Shown here piece by piece: positions 39,881 to 49,515 of a DNA stretch of 64,000 nucleotides. The stretch spans positions 124,001 through 188,000 of the forward strand of contig CAVRGN010000001.1 of the NCBI GenBank assembly GCA_963720725.1. Direction: 5' to 3'. Numbering within the stretch: the first letter of the stretch is position 1; each line of letters starts with the position of its first letter. The notes under the pieces were generated by a model. It was not told the origin of the DNA. It made no database searches and saw nothing but the letters and a program-made list of their open reading frames with translations. The position numbers and the translations under genes were made by a program. The stretch is from Benzoatithermus sp963720725 (GTDB taxonomy: Bacteria; Pseudomonadota; Alphaproteobacteria; Geminicoccales; Geminicoccaceae).

Positions 39881-41380
39881 TCAGCTGCGCACCCGGGCGA
39901 CCGCCCGGCGCCAGCCCGCCAGGAGACCGTCACGCTCGCGGCCGGTCATGGCGGGCTCGAACCGGCGTTCCAGGCGCCAGGAACCCTCGATCTCGTCCAG
40001 GGATCGGTAGACCCCGGCGGCGAGTCCCGCCAGGTAGGCGGCGCCCAGCGCCGTGGTCTCGACCACGGCCGGCCGCTCCACCGGGCGGTCGAGCATGTCG
40101 GCCAGGAACTGGCACAGCCAGTCGTTGACCACCATGCCGCCGTCGACGCGCAGCGTGCCGAGCTGCGCCGCGGCGGCGCCGCCCTGCATGTCGGCGACGA
40201 AGGCGTCGGCGAGATCGGCGGTCTGGTAGGCCACGGCCTCGAGCGCCGCGCGCACGATGTGGCGCACGCCGCTGTCGCGGGTGAGCCCGACGATGGCACC
40301 GCGTGCCTCCGGGTCCCAGTGCGGCGCACCCAGGCCGGTGAAGGCCGGCACCAGGTAGACGCCGTCGGTGGAGGGGAGATCGCGGGCATGGGCCTCGCTC
40401 TCGCCGGCGGTGCGGATCACGCCCAGCCCGTCGCGCAGCCATTGCACCGCGGCGCCGGCAATGAAGATGCTGCCCTCCAGCGCGTAGGTGACCCGCCCGC
40501 CGAGCCGGTAGGCGACCGTGCTCAGCAGCCGGTGATCCGAATGGACCAGCCGCTCGCCGGTGTTGACCAGCATGAAGCAGCCGGTGCCGTAGGTGCTCTT
40601 GCCCATGCCGGGATGGAAACAGGCTTGGCCCACCATCGCCGCGTGCTGGTCGCCGGCCATGCCCATGATCGGAATGGCGGCGCCGAACAGGGCGGGATCG
40701 GTGGTGCCGAATTCGCCCGAACAGTCACGCACCTCCGGCAGCACGCTCTCCGGGATGCGCAAGGCGGCCAGCAGCTGCGGATCCCATGCTTGGGAGCCGA
40801 TGTCGAACAGCATCGTGCGCGAGGCGTTGGTGGCATCGGTGGCGTGGACGCGGCCGCCGGTCAGACGCCACAGCAGGAAGCTGTCGATGGTGCCGAACGC
40901 CAGGGCGCCGTGCTCGGCTGCACTGCGTGCGCCCGGGACATGGTCCAGGAGCCAGGCGAGCTTGGTGCCGGAGAAATAGGCGTCGATCACCAGGCCGGTA
41001 TGCTCGCGCACATGTTCGGACAACCCCTCGGCGGCGAGGCGGCGGCAATGGTCGGCGGTGCGGCGGTCCTGCCAGACGATGGCGCGGTGCACCGCACTGC
41101 CGGTGCCGCGCTCCCACAGCACCGCGGTCTCGCGCTGGTTGGTGATGCCGATCGCAGCCACTTCGCCGGCGCCGATGCCCGCTGCCGCCATGGCCTGCCG
41201 GCACACGGCGACGACGTCGCGCCAGATGTCCTCGGGATCGTGCTCGACCCAGCCGTCCTGGGGAAAGTGCTGCGGCAGCTCCTTCTGCCCGGTGCCGACA
41301 GTGCGACCGTCGCGGTCGAACAGGATCGCACGGGTGCTGGTCGTGCCCTGGTCGATGGCGAGCACGTGGTGTCGGCCCAT
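39881..41380 (-). CDS. glpK: glycerol kinase
   Basis: A 499-residue FGGY kinase that phosphorylates glycerol to glycerol 3-phosphate with ATP. The opening HVLAIDQGTTSTRAILFDRD is the phosphate-1 loop. GITNQRETAVLWERGTG, IVWQDRRTADHC, DAYFSGTKLAWLLD and GSQAWDPQLLAALRIP are glycerol kinase phrases. GMAGDQHAAMVGQACFHPG carries the catalytic Asp and the adenine-binding region. The ATG at 41378-41380 follows GGGAGG; the 115 in-frame residues upstream lie in the AT-richer promoter region and are rejected. It heads the glp operon. Confidence 0.95.
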   Translation of the reverse strand: MGRHHVLAIDQGTTSTRAILFDRDGRTVGTGQKELPQHFPQDGWVEHDPEDIWRDVVAVCRQAMAAAGIGAGEVAAIGITNQRETAVLWERGTGSAVHRAIVWQDRRTADHCRRLAAEGLSEHVREHTGLVIDAYFSGTKLAWLLDHVPGARSAAEHGALAFGTIDSFLLWRLTGGRVHATDATNASRTMLFDIGSQAWDPQLLAALRIPESVLPEVRDCSGEFGTTDPALFGAAIPIMGMAGDQHAAMVGQACFHPGMGKSTYGTGCFMLVNTGERLVHSDHRLLSTVAYRLGGRVTYALEGSIFIAGAAVQWLRDGLGVIRTAGESEAHARDLPSTDGVYLVPAFTGLGAPHWDPEARGAIVGLTRDSGVRHIVRAALEAVAYQTADLADAFVADMQGGAAAAQLGTLRVDGGMVVNDWLCQFLADMLDRPVERPAVVETTALGAAYLAGLAAGVYRSLDEIEGSWRLERRFEPAMTGRERDGLLAGWRRAVARVRS

Positions 41381-41865
41381 GCGGCAACCTCCCTTGGCTT
41401 CGACGCCGTTCTCACCCGCATCGTTGCTCCGGCCATGGGGATGCGCAAGCGCAGGCTGCTCTCGTTCGTGGCAGCGTTCGCGCAGCCTCCGGGCCGGATA
41501 CGCCGCCGCTTCCCGCAGACCCATATCTATGAAGTAACATAGGTCTATCTTTAGTTGAAATTTGGGCGCTTCACCTAGAATGCACCTGCAATACGAAGTA
41601 TTGTCTTCTCGAATAAAGCACCTTATACATGGCGGCGCTTGATTGGTTCCAGGAATGTTGCCGTCGATCAATCGATGAGGGAATGCGTGGGGAGGAATTT
41701 TAGTGTCCCGTGCGCCAGCAGTCATGAGCCATTCACAATAGGCGCGTATCCATCGGTTCGGCTTGCTTCCTTAGCCAAGCAATAGGAGCGGTTTAGCTGT
41801 TTTGCGTCGGCTGAACTCCTGGTCATCAAGATTCCGATATCGTAAATCAACAGCGGGAAGACCAA
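41381..41865. promoter_or_regulatory. divergent promoter region between glpK and the haem-binding gene
   Basis: This 485-base gap has an AT-richer core at about 41525-41650. It holds two perfect short inverted repeats: CTATG/CATAG at 41527-41542 and AATAC/GTATT at 41590-41602. Neither is a good match to the GlpR-like half-site. They may be sites for another regulator of glpK or of the divergent gene. No coding region was recognised here. Confidence 0.5.
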
Positions 41866-42604
41866 ATGATCGCTCGTTCCAGGTTGGCTCTGTTTCTCTC
41901 CACGATCGCGCTTTCCATCGGCACTTTGGCAGCTCCGCCTGCATCGGCGAGCAACTGTCCGGTGTCGCACAACGAGCTGCGCCGGGCTTTGGTGAAGGCG
42001 GCCACAGAAGACATGACCGGCCTCAACAACAATTTCTGGGGCGTGGTGGTGAACCGGGAGGGCGTGGTGTGCGCGGTCGCCTTCTCCGGCAGCGAGATCG
42101 AACTCGCAGTGGCTGCTCAGCCGGCAGATCGCGGCCGCCAAGGCCTTTACCGCGAATGGCCTGAGCCTGGACGGATTTCCGATCTCGTCCGGCGCGCTCT
42201 ATTCGTTCGTGCTGCCGGTAGTGCCCCAAGGCAACCCGGGCGATCAGGTGGCGCCGTCCGCCAACCCCTTGTTCGGACTCGCCGGAGGAAACGTGCTCGA
42301 CAGCGCTGCCGCCTACAAGGGCAACTACGCCAAGTTCGGCTCGGCGTCCGACCCGATGGTCGGTTCGCGGGTGGGCGGCACGATCTCGTTCGGCGGCGGC
42401 CTGGGGCTCTATAGCGGTGGCAGCAACGCCGTGGGCGGCCTCGGCCTCTCGGGTGACACGGCTTGCGCCGACCATTCCACGGCATGGCGAACCCGGATCA
42501 TCCTCGGCCTGGCGCCGACCGCAGCCGGGCTCGACCGCATCACCTTGAGCCCGACCGACCATCCGCATTGCCCGAACGATCCCAATACCCAGGGCACCAA
42601 CTGA
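41866..42604 (+). pseudogene. exported haem-binding (GlcG/HbpS, DUF336) protein gene with one frameshift
   Basis: The first frame gives a Sec leader (LALFLSTIALSIGTLAAPPA, cleavage after ASAS) and the family start CPVSHNELRRALVKAA, then NNFWGVVVNREGVVCAVAFS. Near 42092 the match moves to the +1 frame, which continues SQWLLSRQIAAAKAFTANGL, SSGALYSFVLPVVPQG, NPLFGLAGGN and SGDTACADHSTAWRTR to the stop at 42602-42604. A one-base insertion in GGCAGCGAGATCG explains the change. All family motifs survive, so the lesion is recent or is a base error. A strong hairpin follows. Haem-binding proteins of this family are often exported; the role here is unknown. Confidence 0.75.
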
Positions 42605-42617
42605 CCGTTCGAGCCAC

Positions 42618-42641
42618 GGGGCGCCCGTCCGCGGGCGCCCC
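42618..42641 (+). terminator. GC-rich hairpin after the haem-binding gene
   Basis: A perfect 10-base stem, GGGGCGCCCG with CGGGCGCCCC, has a four-base loop (TCCG). It begins 14 bases past the stop. There is no T-run, so termination would be of the GC-rich, U-poor type. Confidence 0.7.
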
Positions 42642-42855
42642 GACCCGCATTCCACCGACGCAGCAAGCCGTGTTCCGACCTTGGGCGCAACCGCCCCGTG
42701 CCGGTCCCCGCAGCCTTGCCGCGCCGGTTGTCCGATCCCAGTGGCGGCGGGTCGGGTCCTTGCTCTAGAACCGCGGCGGCCAAAGCTGCGCGCCAATCGG
42801 GGCGCACCGCGCGCGCAGTGCGGACAGGGCGGCTCCCGGCCTGGGATCCTGCCTC

Positions 42856-43194
42856 ATGTCGCCCGTGAACCTGACCCTGATGCTCGCTGCCGCCTGCATG
42901 TTCGTCACCGCCTCGGCGGGTGCCAAGCTCTACGTGCAGGCGCCGAACTGGTGGCGCCTCGCCGTCGTGCTCGCCCTCTACACCGCCGGCAATCTCGTCG
43001 TGATCCGTGTCCTGCGCGACGTCGGGCTCAGCCGCGTCATGTCGCTCAGCACCGTGCTGCAGCTGATCATCGTCAACCTGCTCGCGGTCCTGGTCTTCCG
43101 CGAGCGCCTGACGGTCACCCATTATATGGGCATCGGCCTGGGCGTCGTGGCCGTGGTCCTGATGATGTGGCCGGCCCGGAACTCCGCGCCGTAG
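42856..43194 (+). CDS. small EamA/SMR-like four-helix membrane protein
   Basis: A 112-residue protein with four hydrophobic helices: LTLMLAAACMFVTASAGAKL, WWRLAVVLALYTAGNLVVIR, VMSLSTVLQLIIVNLLAVLV and YMGIGLGVVAVVLMMW. The sequence VFRERLTVTHYMGIGLG is the EamA/SMR hallmark that links the third and fourth helices. The conserved membrane Glu of drug-exporting SMR proteins is not seen in the first helix, so a lipid or metabolite role is more likely than EmrE-type drug efflux. It precedes the histidine kinase by 70 bases on the same strand. Confidence 0.8.
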   Translation: MSPVNLTLMLAAACMFVTASAGAKLYVQAPNWWRLAVVLALYTAGNLVVIRVLRDVGLSRVMSLSTVLQLIIVNLLAVLVFRERLTVTHYMGIGLGVVAVVLMMWPARNSAP

Positions 43195-43264
43195 CGGGCA
43201 CGGGCGCTCCCAGCCGACCGGCCGCGGGTTTGCCGCCGAATGCCGGTTGGGCTAATTTGCCGCG

Positions 43265-45430
43265 ATGCCCGTTCCGCCCGTCGACCATGTGGCGCGATGT
43301 GCTGCTTTCGTGCGGCAGGCCGATCGCAGGCGCGCGCTCGCCTACGGCATCGCCGTCGCATGCGTCGCCGTGGGCGTGTCGGTCAGGTTGGCCCTGGGCC
43401 TGCTCGAACTGCCCATCGTTCCCTTCGCCACCTTGTTTCCGGCCATCGCGCTCGCCGCGCTGATCGGCGGCATCGGACCCGGGCTGGTGGCGCTGCTGCT
43501 GAGCACGGCGGCCGCGGCGATGATCCTCCACGTCTACGGCTGGCTGGCGCCCGGCCTGTCGCAGGCGGGGCCGCTCAACCTGGGCCTGCTGAGCGTCACC
43601 GGCGGCATGCTGGTGGCCCTGGCCGCTCTCGCCAGGACGGCGCTGCTCCGGCTCGTCGCGGGCGAGGAGCGCCTGTCGCTGGCGATCAGCTCGACCGGGC
43701 TCGGCATCTGGGATGTCGATGGTCCTTCCGGCGCCAGGAGCTGGTCGGCGGAGTTCCGCGCCGTTCTCGGTGTGGCGGCGGACGTCCCGGCCGATGTCGA
43801 GCGATTCGCGGCACTGATCCACCCCGACGACCGCGCGTGGGTGACCGAGCGCTACCGTGCCGCCTACGATCCGGCCGGCGGCGGGCTCTATCATGCCGAA
43901 TTTCGCATCCGGCGCGGCGAGGATGGAGCGGAGCGCTGGGTCGAGACCGCCGGCAGGGTCTACTTCGATCCGGCCGGGGCGCCGGTGCGGGCGGCTGGGA
44001 CCATCGTCGACATCACCTCGCGGCGGCAGACCGAGATCGCCCTGCGCGAGAGCGAGGAACGCTACCGCACGCTGCTGGAGACCGCGCCCGACGCCGTTCA
44101 CGTCCACCGCGACGGCGAGATCATCTTCGCCAACCAGCAGGCGGCAGCGCTGTTCGGCGCCGAGCGGGCCGAGCTCCTGGTCGGGCGCCGGGCACTCGAC
44201 TTCGTCGACCCGATCAGCCTGGAACTCGCCCGCTCGCGCACCACCCAGTTGCGGCTGCCGGGCCAGCGCAACCTGCCGGTGGAGCTGACCATGCGCCGCC
44301 TGGACGGCAGCCGGGTCGTGGTCGAGGCGAATTCGGCCGCGGTCGTGCTCGACGGCCGGCTGGCGGTTCAAGCCGTGCTGCGCGACATGACGGCGCGCCT
44401 GCGGGGCGAGACCGCCTTGCGCGAGAGCGAGCACCGGTTCCGGCTCGCCGCCGCCGCGGTCCAGGGGATCGTCTACGACCTCGATCTGGCCACCGGCGCC
44501 GCCTGGCGCTCGGACGGCCTGAAACGGGTGATCGGCGTCGATCCGGAGGCGGCGCCGGGCGCCGAACAATGGTGGTCGGAGCGGATCCATCCCGAGGACG
44601 TGCTGCGCGTGCGGCGCGACGCGGCTCTGCTGGCCGATCCTGCCGTCCTGCACCTCGACCGCGAATACCGGGTGCGTCACGCCTCGGGTCGCTGGGTCCA
44701 TCTCCACGACCGCAGCTACGTCGTCCGCGACGTCGCGGGCCGGGCCCTGCGGCTGATCGGGGTGGCGACGGACATCACCGAGCGCAAGGCGGCGGAGGCC
44801 CGGCAGGAGCTGATGGCGCGCGAGGTCGACCACCGGGCGCGGAACGCGCTGGCGGTGGTGCAGAGCATCGTCAGGCTGACGCGGATCGAGAACCCGCGCG
44901 ATTTCGCCCGCGCCGTCGACGACCGGGTCGGCGCGCTGGCGCGGGTCTACACGCTGCTGGCCGACAATCACTGGCTGGACGCGGACCTCGGCATGCTGCT
45001 CGAGGAGGAGCTGGCGCCCTACCGCGGCGTCGCCTCCATCACGACCTCGGGGCCGTCGGTCCGTCTGCTGGCCAAGGCCATGCAGCCGCTGGCGCTCGCA
45101 GTGCACGAGCTCACCACCAACGCGGCCAAGCACGGCGCCTTCTCCGTCGCCGAGGGCGAGCTCGACGTCACCTGGTCGCTCGACGGCGCCGGGTCGCTGC
45201 AGCTGCTCTGGGCGGAACGCGGCGGGCCGCCGCTCGCAGCACCGCCGGAGCATCGGGGTTTCGGGCTGACCATGGTCGAGGCGAGCGTCAGATCCCAGCT
45301 CGGCGGCACCGCCGAGTTCACCTGGGCCCCCGAGGGGCTGCGATGCCGGCTGACGCTGGCGGCGCGCATGCTGGCGGCATCCCCGGCCGGCGACGACACC
45401 CCGCCGGTGGCGGCCGCCATGACCGCCTAG
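43265..45430 (+). CDS. membrane HWE-family sensor histidine kinase with PAS domains
   Basis: A 721-residue kinase. Three or four hydrophobic helices lie in residues 25-125 (FATLFPAIALAALIGGIGPG is DUF4118-like). Three PAS/PAC segments follow: about 134-260 (ISSTGLGIWDVDGP; IVDITSRRQTE), 265-385 (TLLETAPDAVHVHRDGEIIF) and 390-505 (GIVYDLDLATG; GVATDITERKAAEA). The HWE catalytic part has His523 in EVDHRARNALAVVQSIVRLT, the N-box LALAVHELTTNAAKHGAFS and the motif LLWAERGGPPL. HWE kinases often feed PhyR-type general stress or two-component responses. No response regulator is adjacent; the ligand is unknown. Confidence 0.9.
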   Translation: MPVPPVDHVARCAAFVRQADRRRALAYGIAVACVAVGVSVRLALGLLELPIVPFATLFPAIALAALIGGIGPGLVALLLSTAAAAMILHVYGWLAPGLSQAGPLNLGLLSVTGGMLVALAALARTALLRLVAGEERLSLAISSTGLGIWDVDGPSGARSWSAEFRAVLGVAADVPADVERFAALIHPDDRAWVTERYRAAYDPAGGGLYHAEFRIRRGEDGAERWVETAGRVYFDPAGAPVRAAGTIVDITSRRQTEIALRESEERYRTLLETAPDAVHVHRDGEIIFANQQAAALFGAERAELLVGRRALDFVDPISLELARSRTTQLRLPGQRNLPVELTMRRLDGSRVVVEANSAAVVLDGRLAVQAVLRDMTARLRGETALRESEHRFRLAAAAVQGIVYDLDLATGAAWRSDGLKRVIGVDPEAAPGAEQWWSERIHPEDVLRVRRDAALLADPAVLHLDREYRVRHASGRWVHLHDRSYVVRDVAGRALRLIGVATDITERKAAEARQELMAREVDHRARNALAVVQSIVRLTRIENPRDFARAVDDRVGALARVYTLLADNHWLDADLGMLLEEELAPYRGVASITTSGPSVRLLAKAMQPLALAVHELTTNAAKHGAFSVAEGELDVTWSLDGAGSLQLLWAERGGPPLAAPPEHRGFGLTMVEASVRSQLGGTAEFTWAPEGLRCRLTLAARMLAASPAGDDTPPVAAAMTA

Positions 45431-45563
45431 GCGCGCGGAAGCAGGCCGTGCGGTCTCGAGCATGGACAGGCGCGCTCCGGCATCATACGCGTTGGCTGGA
45501 ACATCTTTAGCGGGTCGGGTCCGCTCCGCTCTCCCGCCGGCCCCCGCTCGCCAGGGCAATGCG

Positions 45564-47100
45564 ATGCGCTCCAGCGATGTCGGCCTCGCAGCGGTGGTGT
45601 TCCTCAGCGCCGCCGCCGCACTCATGCTCGAGATCATCGCCGGCCGGCTGGTGGCACCCTATGTCGGGATGTCGCTCTATTCCTGGACCGCGGTCATCGG
45701 CGTGGTGCTGGCCGGCATGTCTCTCGGCCATCTGCTGGGCGGGCTGCTCGCCGGCCACGGAGTCGATGCGGTTCGTGGCCGGCTGCGGCTCGCGGCCGCC
45801 CTCGCCGCTGCCGCGGTGACCAGCCTCGCCGTCCTGCTGCTGCTGCGGATCCTGGCGCAGGCGGTGCTCGGACGCGGCCTGTCGCCGCTGGCGGAGATCG
45901 CCGCCCTGGCGTTCGGTCCGTTCTTTCTGCCCAGCCTCTGCGCCGGCATCGTCTCGCCGCTCGCGACCAAGCTCGCGGTCGACGCCGCTCCAGGCCGGGC
46001 CGGCCCGGTCATCGGCCGCATGTTCGCGCTCGGAGCGCTCGGCAGCATCGCCGGCACCCTGCTCACCGGCTTCGTGCTCATCGGCTGGCTCGGCTCGACC
46101 TCGAGCGTATTGGTGGTGGCGGGCCTCTACGCGGCCATGGCCTTGGCGCTGGCCCTCGCCGCAGGCCGCATCCGGGCCGCCGCCGCCGTGGCGGTCGCCA
46201 TGACGGTCACCGGCGCCGCCATGGTCTGGGGCGGTGCCGCCTGGCGTCCGCTGACCAGTCCGTGCACCGTGGAGAGCGCCTTCTACTGCCTGCGCGTGGA
46301 CGACATGGCGCCGCTGACCGGCCGAACCAGCGCCGTGCTGGTGATCGATCATCTGGCGCACGGCATCAACGATCGCGAGCAGCCGGGTCTGCTCTACAGC
46401 CCCTACCTCGCGCTTGCCGACGAGCTGGTGCGCCGGCGCTTCGGCGGCCGCGCGCTGCGCGCCTTCTTCATCGGTGGCGGCGCCTACACCTTGCCGCGGG
46501 CGTGGCAGCGCCCTGGTGCCAGGCTGCTCGTGAGCGAGATCGACCCCGAAGTGACCCGCACCGCCATGGACCGCCTCTGGCTGCGCCCGCAACCGAGCCT
46601 GGAGATCGTCCATCGCGACGCGCGCGTGACGTTGGCGCACCTGCCCGCGGACCCGCGCTTCGACGTGATCTTCGGGGATGCGTTCCAGGACGTGACCGTC
46701 CCGGCGCATCTCATGACCCGCGAGTTCCACCACGCGGTCGCAGGGCACCTCGCTGCCGACGGCCTCTACCTGATCAACCTGATCGACGCCTTTCCGCGCC
46801 CGGGGCTGCTGCCCAGCCTGGTCCGCACGCTCGAGCGGGATTTCGTCGAGGTCGGCGTCTGGCTCGATGAGGAAGCCATCGCCACCGGCGGGCGGGTGAC
46901 CTACCTGGTGGTCGCCGCCTTTCAAGCCCCTGGGATTCGAGCGGATGGCGGCCGGTCGGTTCATCGCGCGCGACTGGCGCCGTCTCACCGAAGGCGAACT
47001 GATCGGACCCACGCCCGTCGTCCTGCTGACCGACGACTACGCCCCGGTCGACCGGCTCATGAGTCCGGTCATCCTGGACGGCGACCTGGCGGGGGAGTGA
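45564..47100 (+). pseudogene. membrane-anchored spermidine-synthase-like gene with one frameshift
   Basis: The first frame encodes a hydrophobic half of about 200 residues (LMLEIIAGRLVAPYVGMSLY, the hallmark of the fused transporter/spermidine synthase family). A Rossmann methyltransferase-like half follows (FFIGGGAYTLPRAW; VSEIDPEVTRTAMDRL; DVIFGDAFQDVTVPAHL). After VVAAF at ~46920 the match moves to another frame that continues LGFERMAAGRFIARDWRRL and VLLTDDYAPVDRLMSPV to a TGA at 47098-47100. The change sits at the short C-run CAAGCCCCTGGG. Left unshifted, the frame would run into soxX and suggest a false fusion. I chose the ATG at 45564, preceded by AGGG. Confidence 0.8.
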
Positions 47101-47288
47101 AGCGGATGCGGCGCCCAGGCGTTCTCACCGGCCTGCTCCTCGCCGCGCGCCCGCCAGCCTGGCGTGCTGCTCCGCCGAGCACGAGCGCCGTCCGACCATG
47201 CCCGCGCCGATCACATTCATACTTGATAGACCGCCATGCGACCGGCATGGCTGCAGCGGTCGCCAAGCGTAAGCCGAAGGGGGGCATC

Positions 47289-47765
47289 ATGGCGGTGGCG
47301 CGGGCAGCGACGTTGGGCGCATTGGCCCTGATGCTTTGGGTCGACGGCCTCCAAGCCGGCGAAACGCAGGTCACCGAGAGCGGCGTGACCTTCACCATCC
47401 GCGACGGGCGGGAGGTGGACACCCCCTTGACGGCCGGCGGCGGCGATCCGGCGAATGGCGCCAAGGTCGTGGCCGGCCGCAAGCTCGGCAACTGCCTGGC
47501 CTGTCACGTGATCTCCACGCTGGACGGTGAGCCGTTCCAGGGTAATGTCGGGCCGCCTCTGGACGGTGTTGGCGATCGCTATGGCCCGGCCGAGCTGCGC
47601 TTGCAGGTGATCAACAGCAAGGTCATCAACCCGGACTCGGTGATGCCCGCGTTCTTCCGCACGGCGGGGCTGGTCGGAGTTCGCGAGGACTTCGCCGGCA
47701 AGACCATGCTCAGCCCGCAGGAGGTCGAGGATGTGGTGGCGTTTCTCAGTGGCCTGAAGGGATAG
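47289..47765 (+). CDS. soxX: sulfur-oxidation c-type cytochrome SoxX
   Basis: A 158-residue monohaem cytochrome with a Sec leader ending LQAGE. The haem site is CLACH (Cys69, Cys72, His73), and Met119 in SVMPAFF is the likely distal ligand. The family phrase NVGPPLDGVGDRYGPAELRL is present. SoxX pairs with SoxA to load thiosulfate onto SoxY. The ATG at 47289 has GAAGGGGGG upstream and follows an in-frame readthrough artefact of the previous gene. SoxY begins immediately after the stop. Confidence 0.93.
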   Translation: MAVARAATLGALALMLWVDGLQAGETQVTESGVTFTIRDGREVDTPLTAGGGDPANGAKVVAGRKLGNCLACHVISTLDGEPFQGNVGPPLDGVGDRYGPAELRLQVINSKVINPDSVMPAFFRTAGLVGVREDFAGKTMLSPQEVEDVVAFLSGLKG

Positions 47766-48248
47766 ATGGCGGTGATGGCGACACACAGTGCAGCCGGGAT
47801 GGGCCGACGCGACGTGCTGGTGGCCGTCGCCGGCGCGGTTCTCGGCATCGGTGCGGTGGGCATCCCGCGGCCAGCCCGGGCGGATCTCGCCGCCTTGCAG
47901 GCCGCGCTCAAGGAATTCGTCGGCGACAAGCCGATCGCGGAGGGCAGGGTGACCCTGACCATGCCCGAGATCGCCGAGAACGGAAACACCGTGCCGCTGG
48001 AGATCGAGGTCGAGAGCCCGATGACCGAGGCCGACCATGTCAGGGCCGTTCACGTGCTGGCACAAGGCAATCCTCAGCCGGAAGTGGTCAGCTTCTTCTT
48101 CACGCCGGCATCGGGCAAGGCCGCGGCCGCGACGAGGATGCGGCTCGCCTCGACCCAGAACGTGGTCGCGGTGGCCGAGATGAGCGACGGGTCGCTGTTC
48201 TCGACCAAGCGCGAGGTCAAGGTGACGATCGGCGGCTGCGGCGGCTGA
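47766..48248 (+). CDS. soxY: thiosulfate carrier protein SoxY
   Basis: A 160-residue carrier with a twin-arginine leader (MGRRDVLVAVAGAVLG). The SoxY fold shows in FFFTPASGKAAAATRMRLAS. The C-terminal GGCGG arm (Cys158) is the Cys to which sulfur intermediates are attached. It binds SoxZ in the periplasm. The start directly abuts the soxX stop; a second ATG lies nine bases on. Confidence 0.95.
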   Translation: MAVMATHSAAGMGRRDVLVAVAGAVLGIGAVGIPRPARADLAALQAALKEFVGDKPIAEGRVTLTMPEIAENGNTVPLEIEVESPMTEADHVRAVHVLAQGNPQPEVVSFFFTPASGKAAAATRMRLASTQNVVAVAEMSDGSLFSTKREVKVTIGGCGG

Positions 48249-48262
48249 AGGAAGGGACGCGA

Positions 48263-48589
48263 ATGGCCACACCGAAGCCCAAGGTCCGGCTGCCCAAGAA
48301 GGTAGCGGCGGGCGAGATCATCGAGATCAAGACGCTGATCAGCCACGAGATGGAATCCGGACAGCGCAAGGACAAGGAGGGCAACCTGATACCGCGCCGG
48401 ATCATCAACAAGTTCGAGGTCAAGTTCGACGGCCAGCCAGTGTTCACCACGGTCATCTATCCGGCCATTTCGGCCAACCCCTATCTGTCCTTCTACCTGA
48501 AGGCCGAACGGACCGGCGAGCTGGAGATGATCTGGACCGACGACGACGGGTCGATCTACACCGAGAAGCAGACCTTGACGGTCGGCTGA
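48263..48589 (+). CDS. soxZ: thiosulfate oxidation carrier complex protein SoxZ
   Basis: A 108-residue partner of SoxY. It has the family phrases RLPKKVAAGEIIEIKTLISH, GNLIPRRIINKFEVKFDGQ and SANPYLSFYLKAERTGELEM. There is no leader: SoxZ travels with SoxY through Tat. The ATG at 48263 has AAGGGA upstream and is 14 bases past soxY. Confidence 0.95.
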   Translation: MATPKPKVRLPKKVAAGEIIEIKTLISHEMESGQRKDKEGNLIPRRIINKFEVKFDGQPVFTTVIYPAISANPYLSFYLKAERTGELEMIWTDDDGSIYTEKQTLTVG

Positions 48590-48624
48590 GCATCGGCCGA
48601 GACGGGCGACGGAAGGAAGCGGCG

Positions 48625-49458
48625 ATGCGGGTGACGGTGCCGAGGCTCGGCGGGGCGATCGTGCTGGCGGGGGCGATCGCCCTGGGTGCCGATCTCGCCC
48701 TTTCCGATCCGGTCGAGGGCTACCAGTCCGTCAAGCCGCCGGAAGGCAGTTCGCTGAGCGAGTTGATCTCCGGCTATTGGTTCCGCACCGAAGAGACGCG
48801 CGCCATGCAGGACGACGAGTTCGAAAATCCTGGCCTGCTCATGGTCGAGCGCGGCGCCGAGCTCTGGGACGTGGTCGACGGGGCGGCGGGCAAGTCCTGC
48901 GCCAGCTGCCACGACGACGCCACGGAATCCATGAAGGGCGTGGCGGCGCACTATCCCAAGTGGAACGAGAAGCTGGGCAAGCCGGTAAACCTCGAGCAGC
49001 AGATCAATCTCTGCCGCACCGGCAACATGCAGGCCGAGCCCTGGAAATACGAAGCCGAACCGCTGGTGGCGATGACCACCTTCGTCCGCCACCAGTCGCT
49101 CGGCATGCCGGTCAGCGTTCAGATCGACGGGCCGATGGCACCGTTCTTCGAGAAGGGCCAGCAGCTCTACTACGAGCGACGGGGTCAGCTCGACGTGGCC
49201 TGCGCCAACTGTCACGAGGCCAACGCCGGCAAGTATCTGCGCTCCGATCATCTGAGCCAGGGGCAGACCAACGGCTTTCCCACCTACCGCCTGAAGTGGC
49301 AGGGCGTCGGCTCGTTGCACCGGCGCTTCGTGGGCTGCATGGAGGATGTCCGGGCGCAGCCCTTCAAGGCGGGCTCGGACGAGTTCGTCGATCTCGAACT
49401 CTACACGGCCTGGCGCGGCAACGGGCTTCCGATCGAGACGCCGTCGGTTCGCCAGTAG
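48625..49458 (+). CDS. soxA: dihaem sulfur-oxidation cytochrome SoxA
   Basis: A 277-residue dihaem SoxA. Haem sites are CASCH (Cys92-His96) and CANCH (Cys193-His197). The expected Cys ligands are Cys130 (LCRTGN) and Cys238 (VGCMEDVRAQPF); the second is the persulfide-forming active-site Cys. The leader is LGGAIVLAGAIALGADLALS. Dihaem SoxA differs from monohaem relatives that have lost the first site. It follows soxZ by 35 bases. Confidence 0.94.
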   Translation: MRVTVPRLGGAIVLAGAIALGADLALSDPVEGYQSVKPPEGSSLSELISGYWFRTEETRAMQDDEFENPGLLMVERGAELWDVVDGAAGKSCASCHDDATESMKGVAAHYPKWNEKLGKPVNLEQQINLCRTGNMQAEPWKYEAEPLVAMTTFVRHQSLGMPVSVQIDGPMAPFFEKGQQLYYERRGQLDVACANCHEANAGKYLRSDHLSQGQTNGFPTYRLKWQGVGSLHRRFVGCMEDVRAQPFKAGSDEFVDLELYTAWRGNGLPIETPSVRQ

Positions 49459-49515
49459 GCCATCGTCCAAGCCGCTCCTGTCCGTCCTGTCCGATCGATC
49501 TCCGGGGGAGTACCG

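Noticed and set aside
43115..45637. An 840-codon open frame on the minus strand
   Set aside because: It is antisense to the HWE kinase, whose PAS and kinase motifs are unambiguous.
45462..47765. A single spermidine-synthase/SoxX fusion protein
   Set aside because: The linker has no protein character, soxX has its own ribosome site and leader, and the true C-terminus of the first gene lies in another frame.
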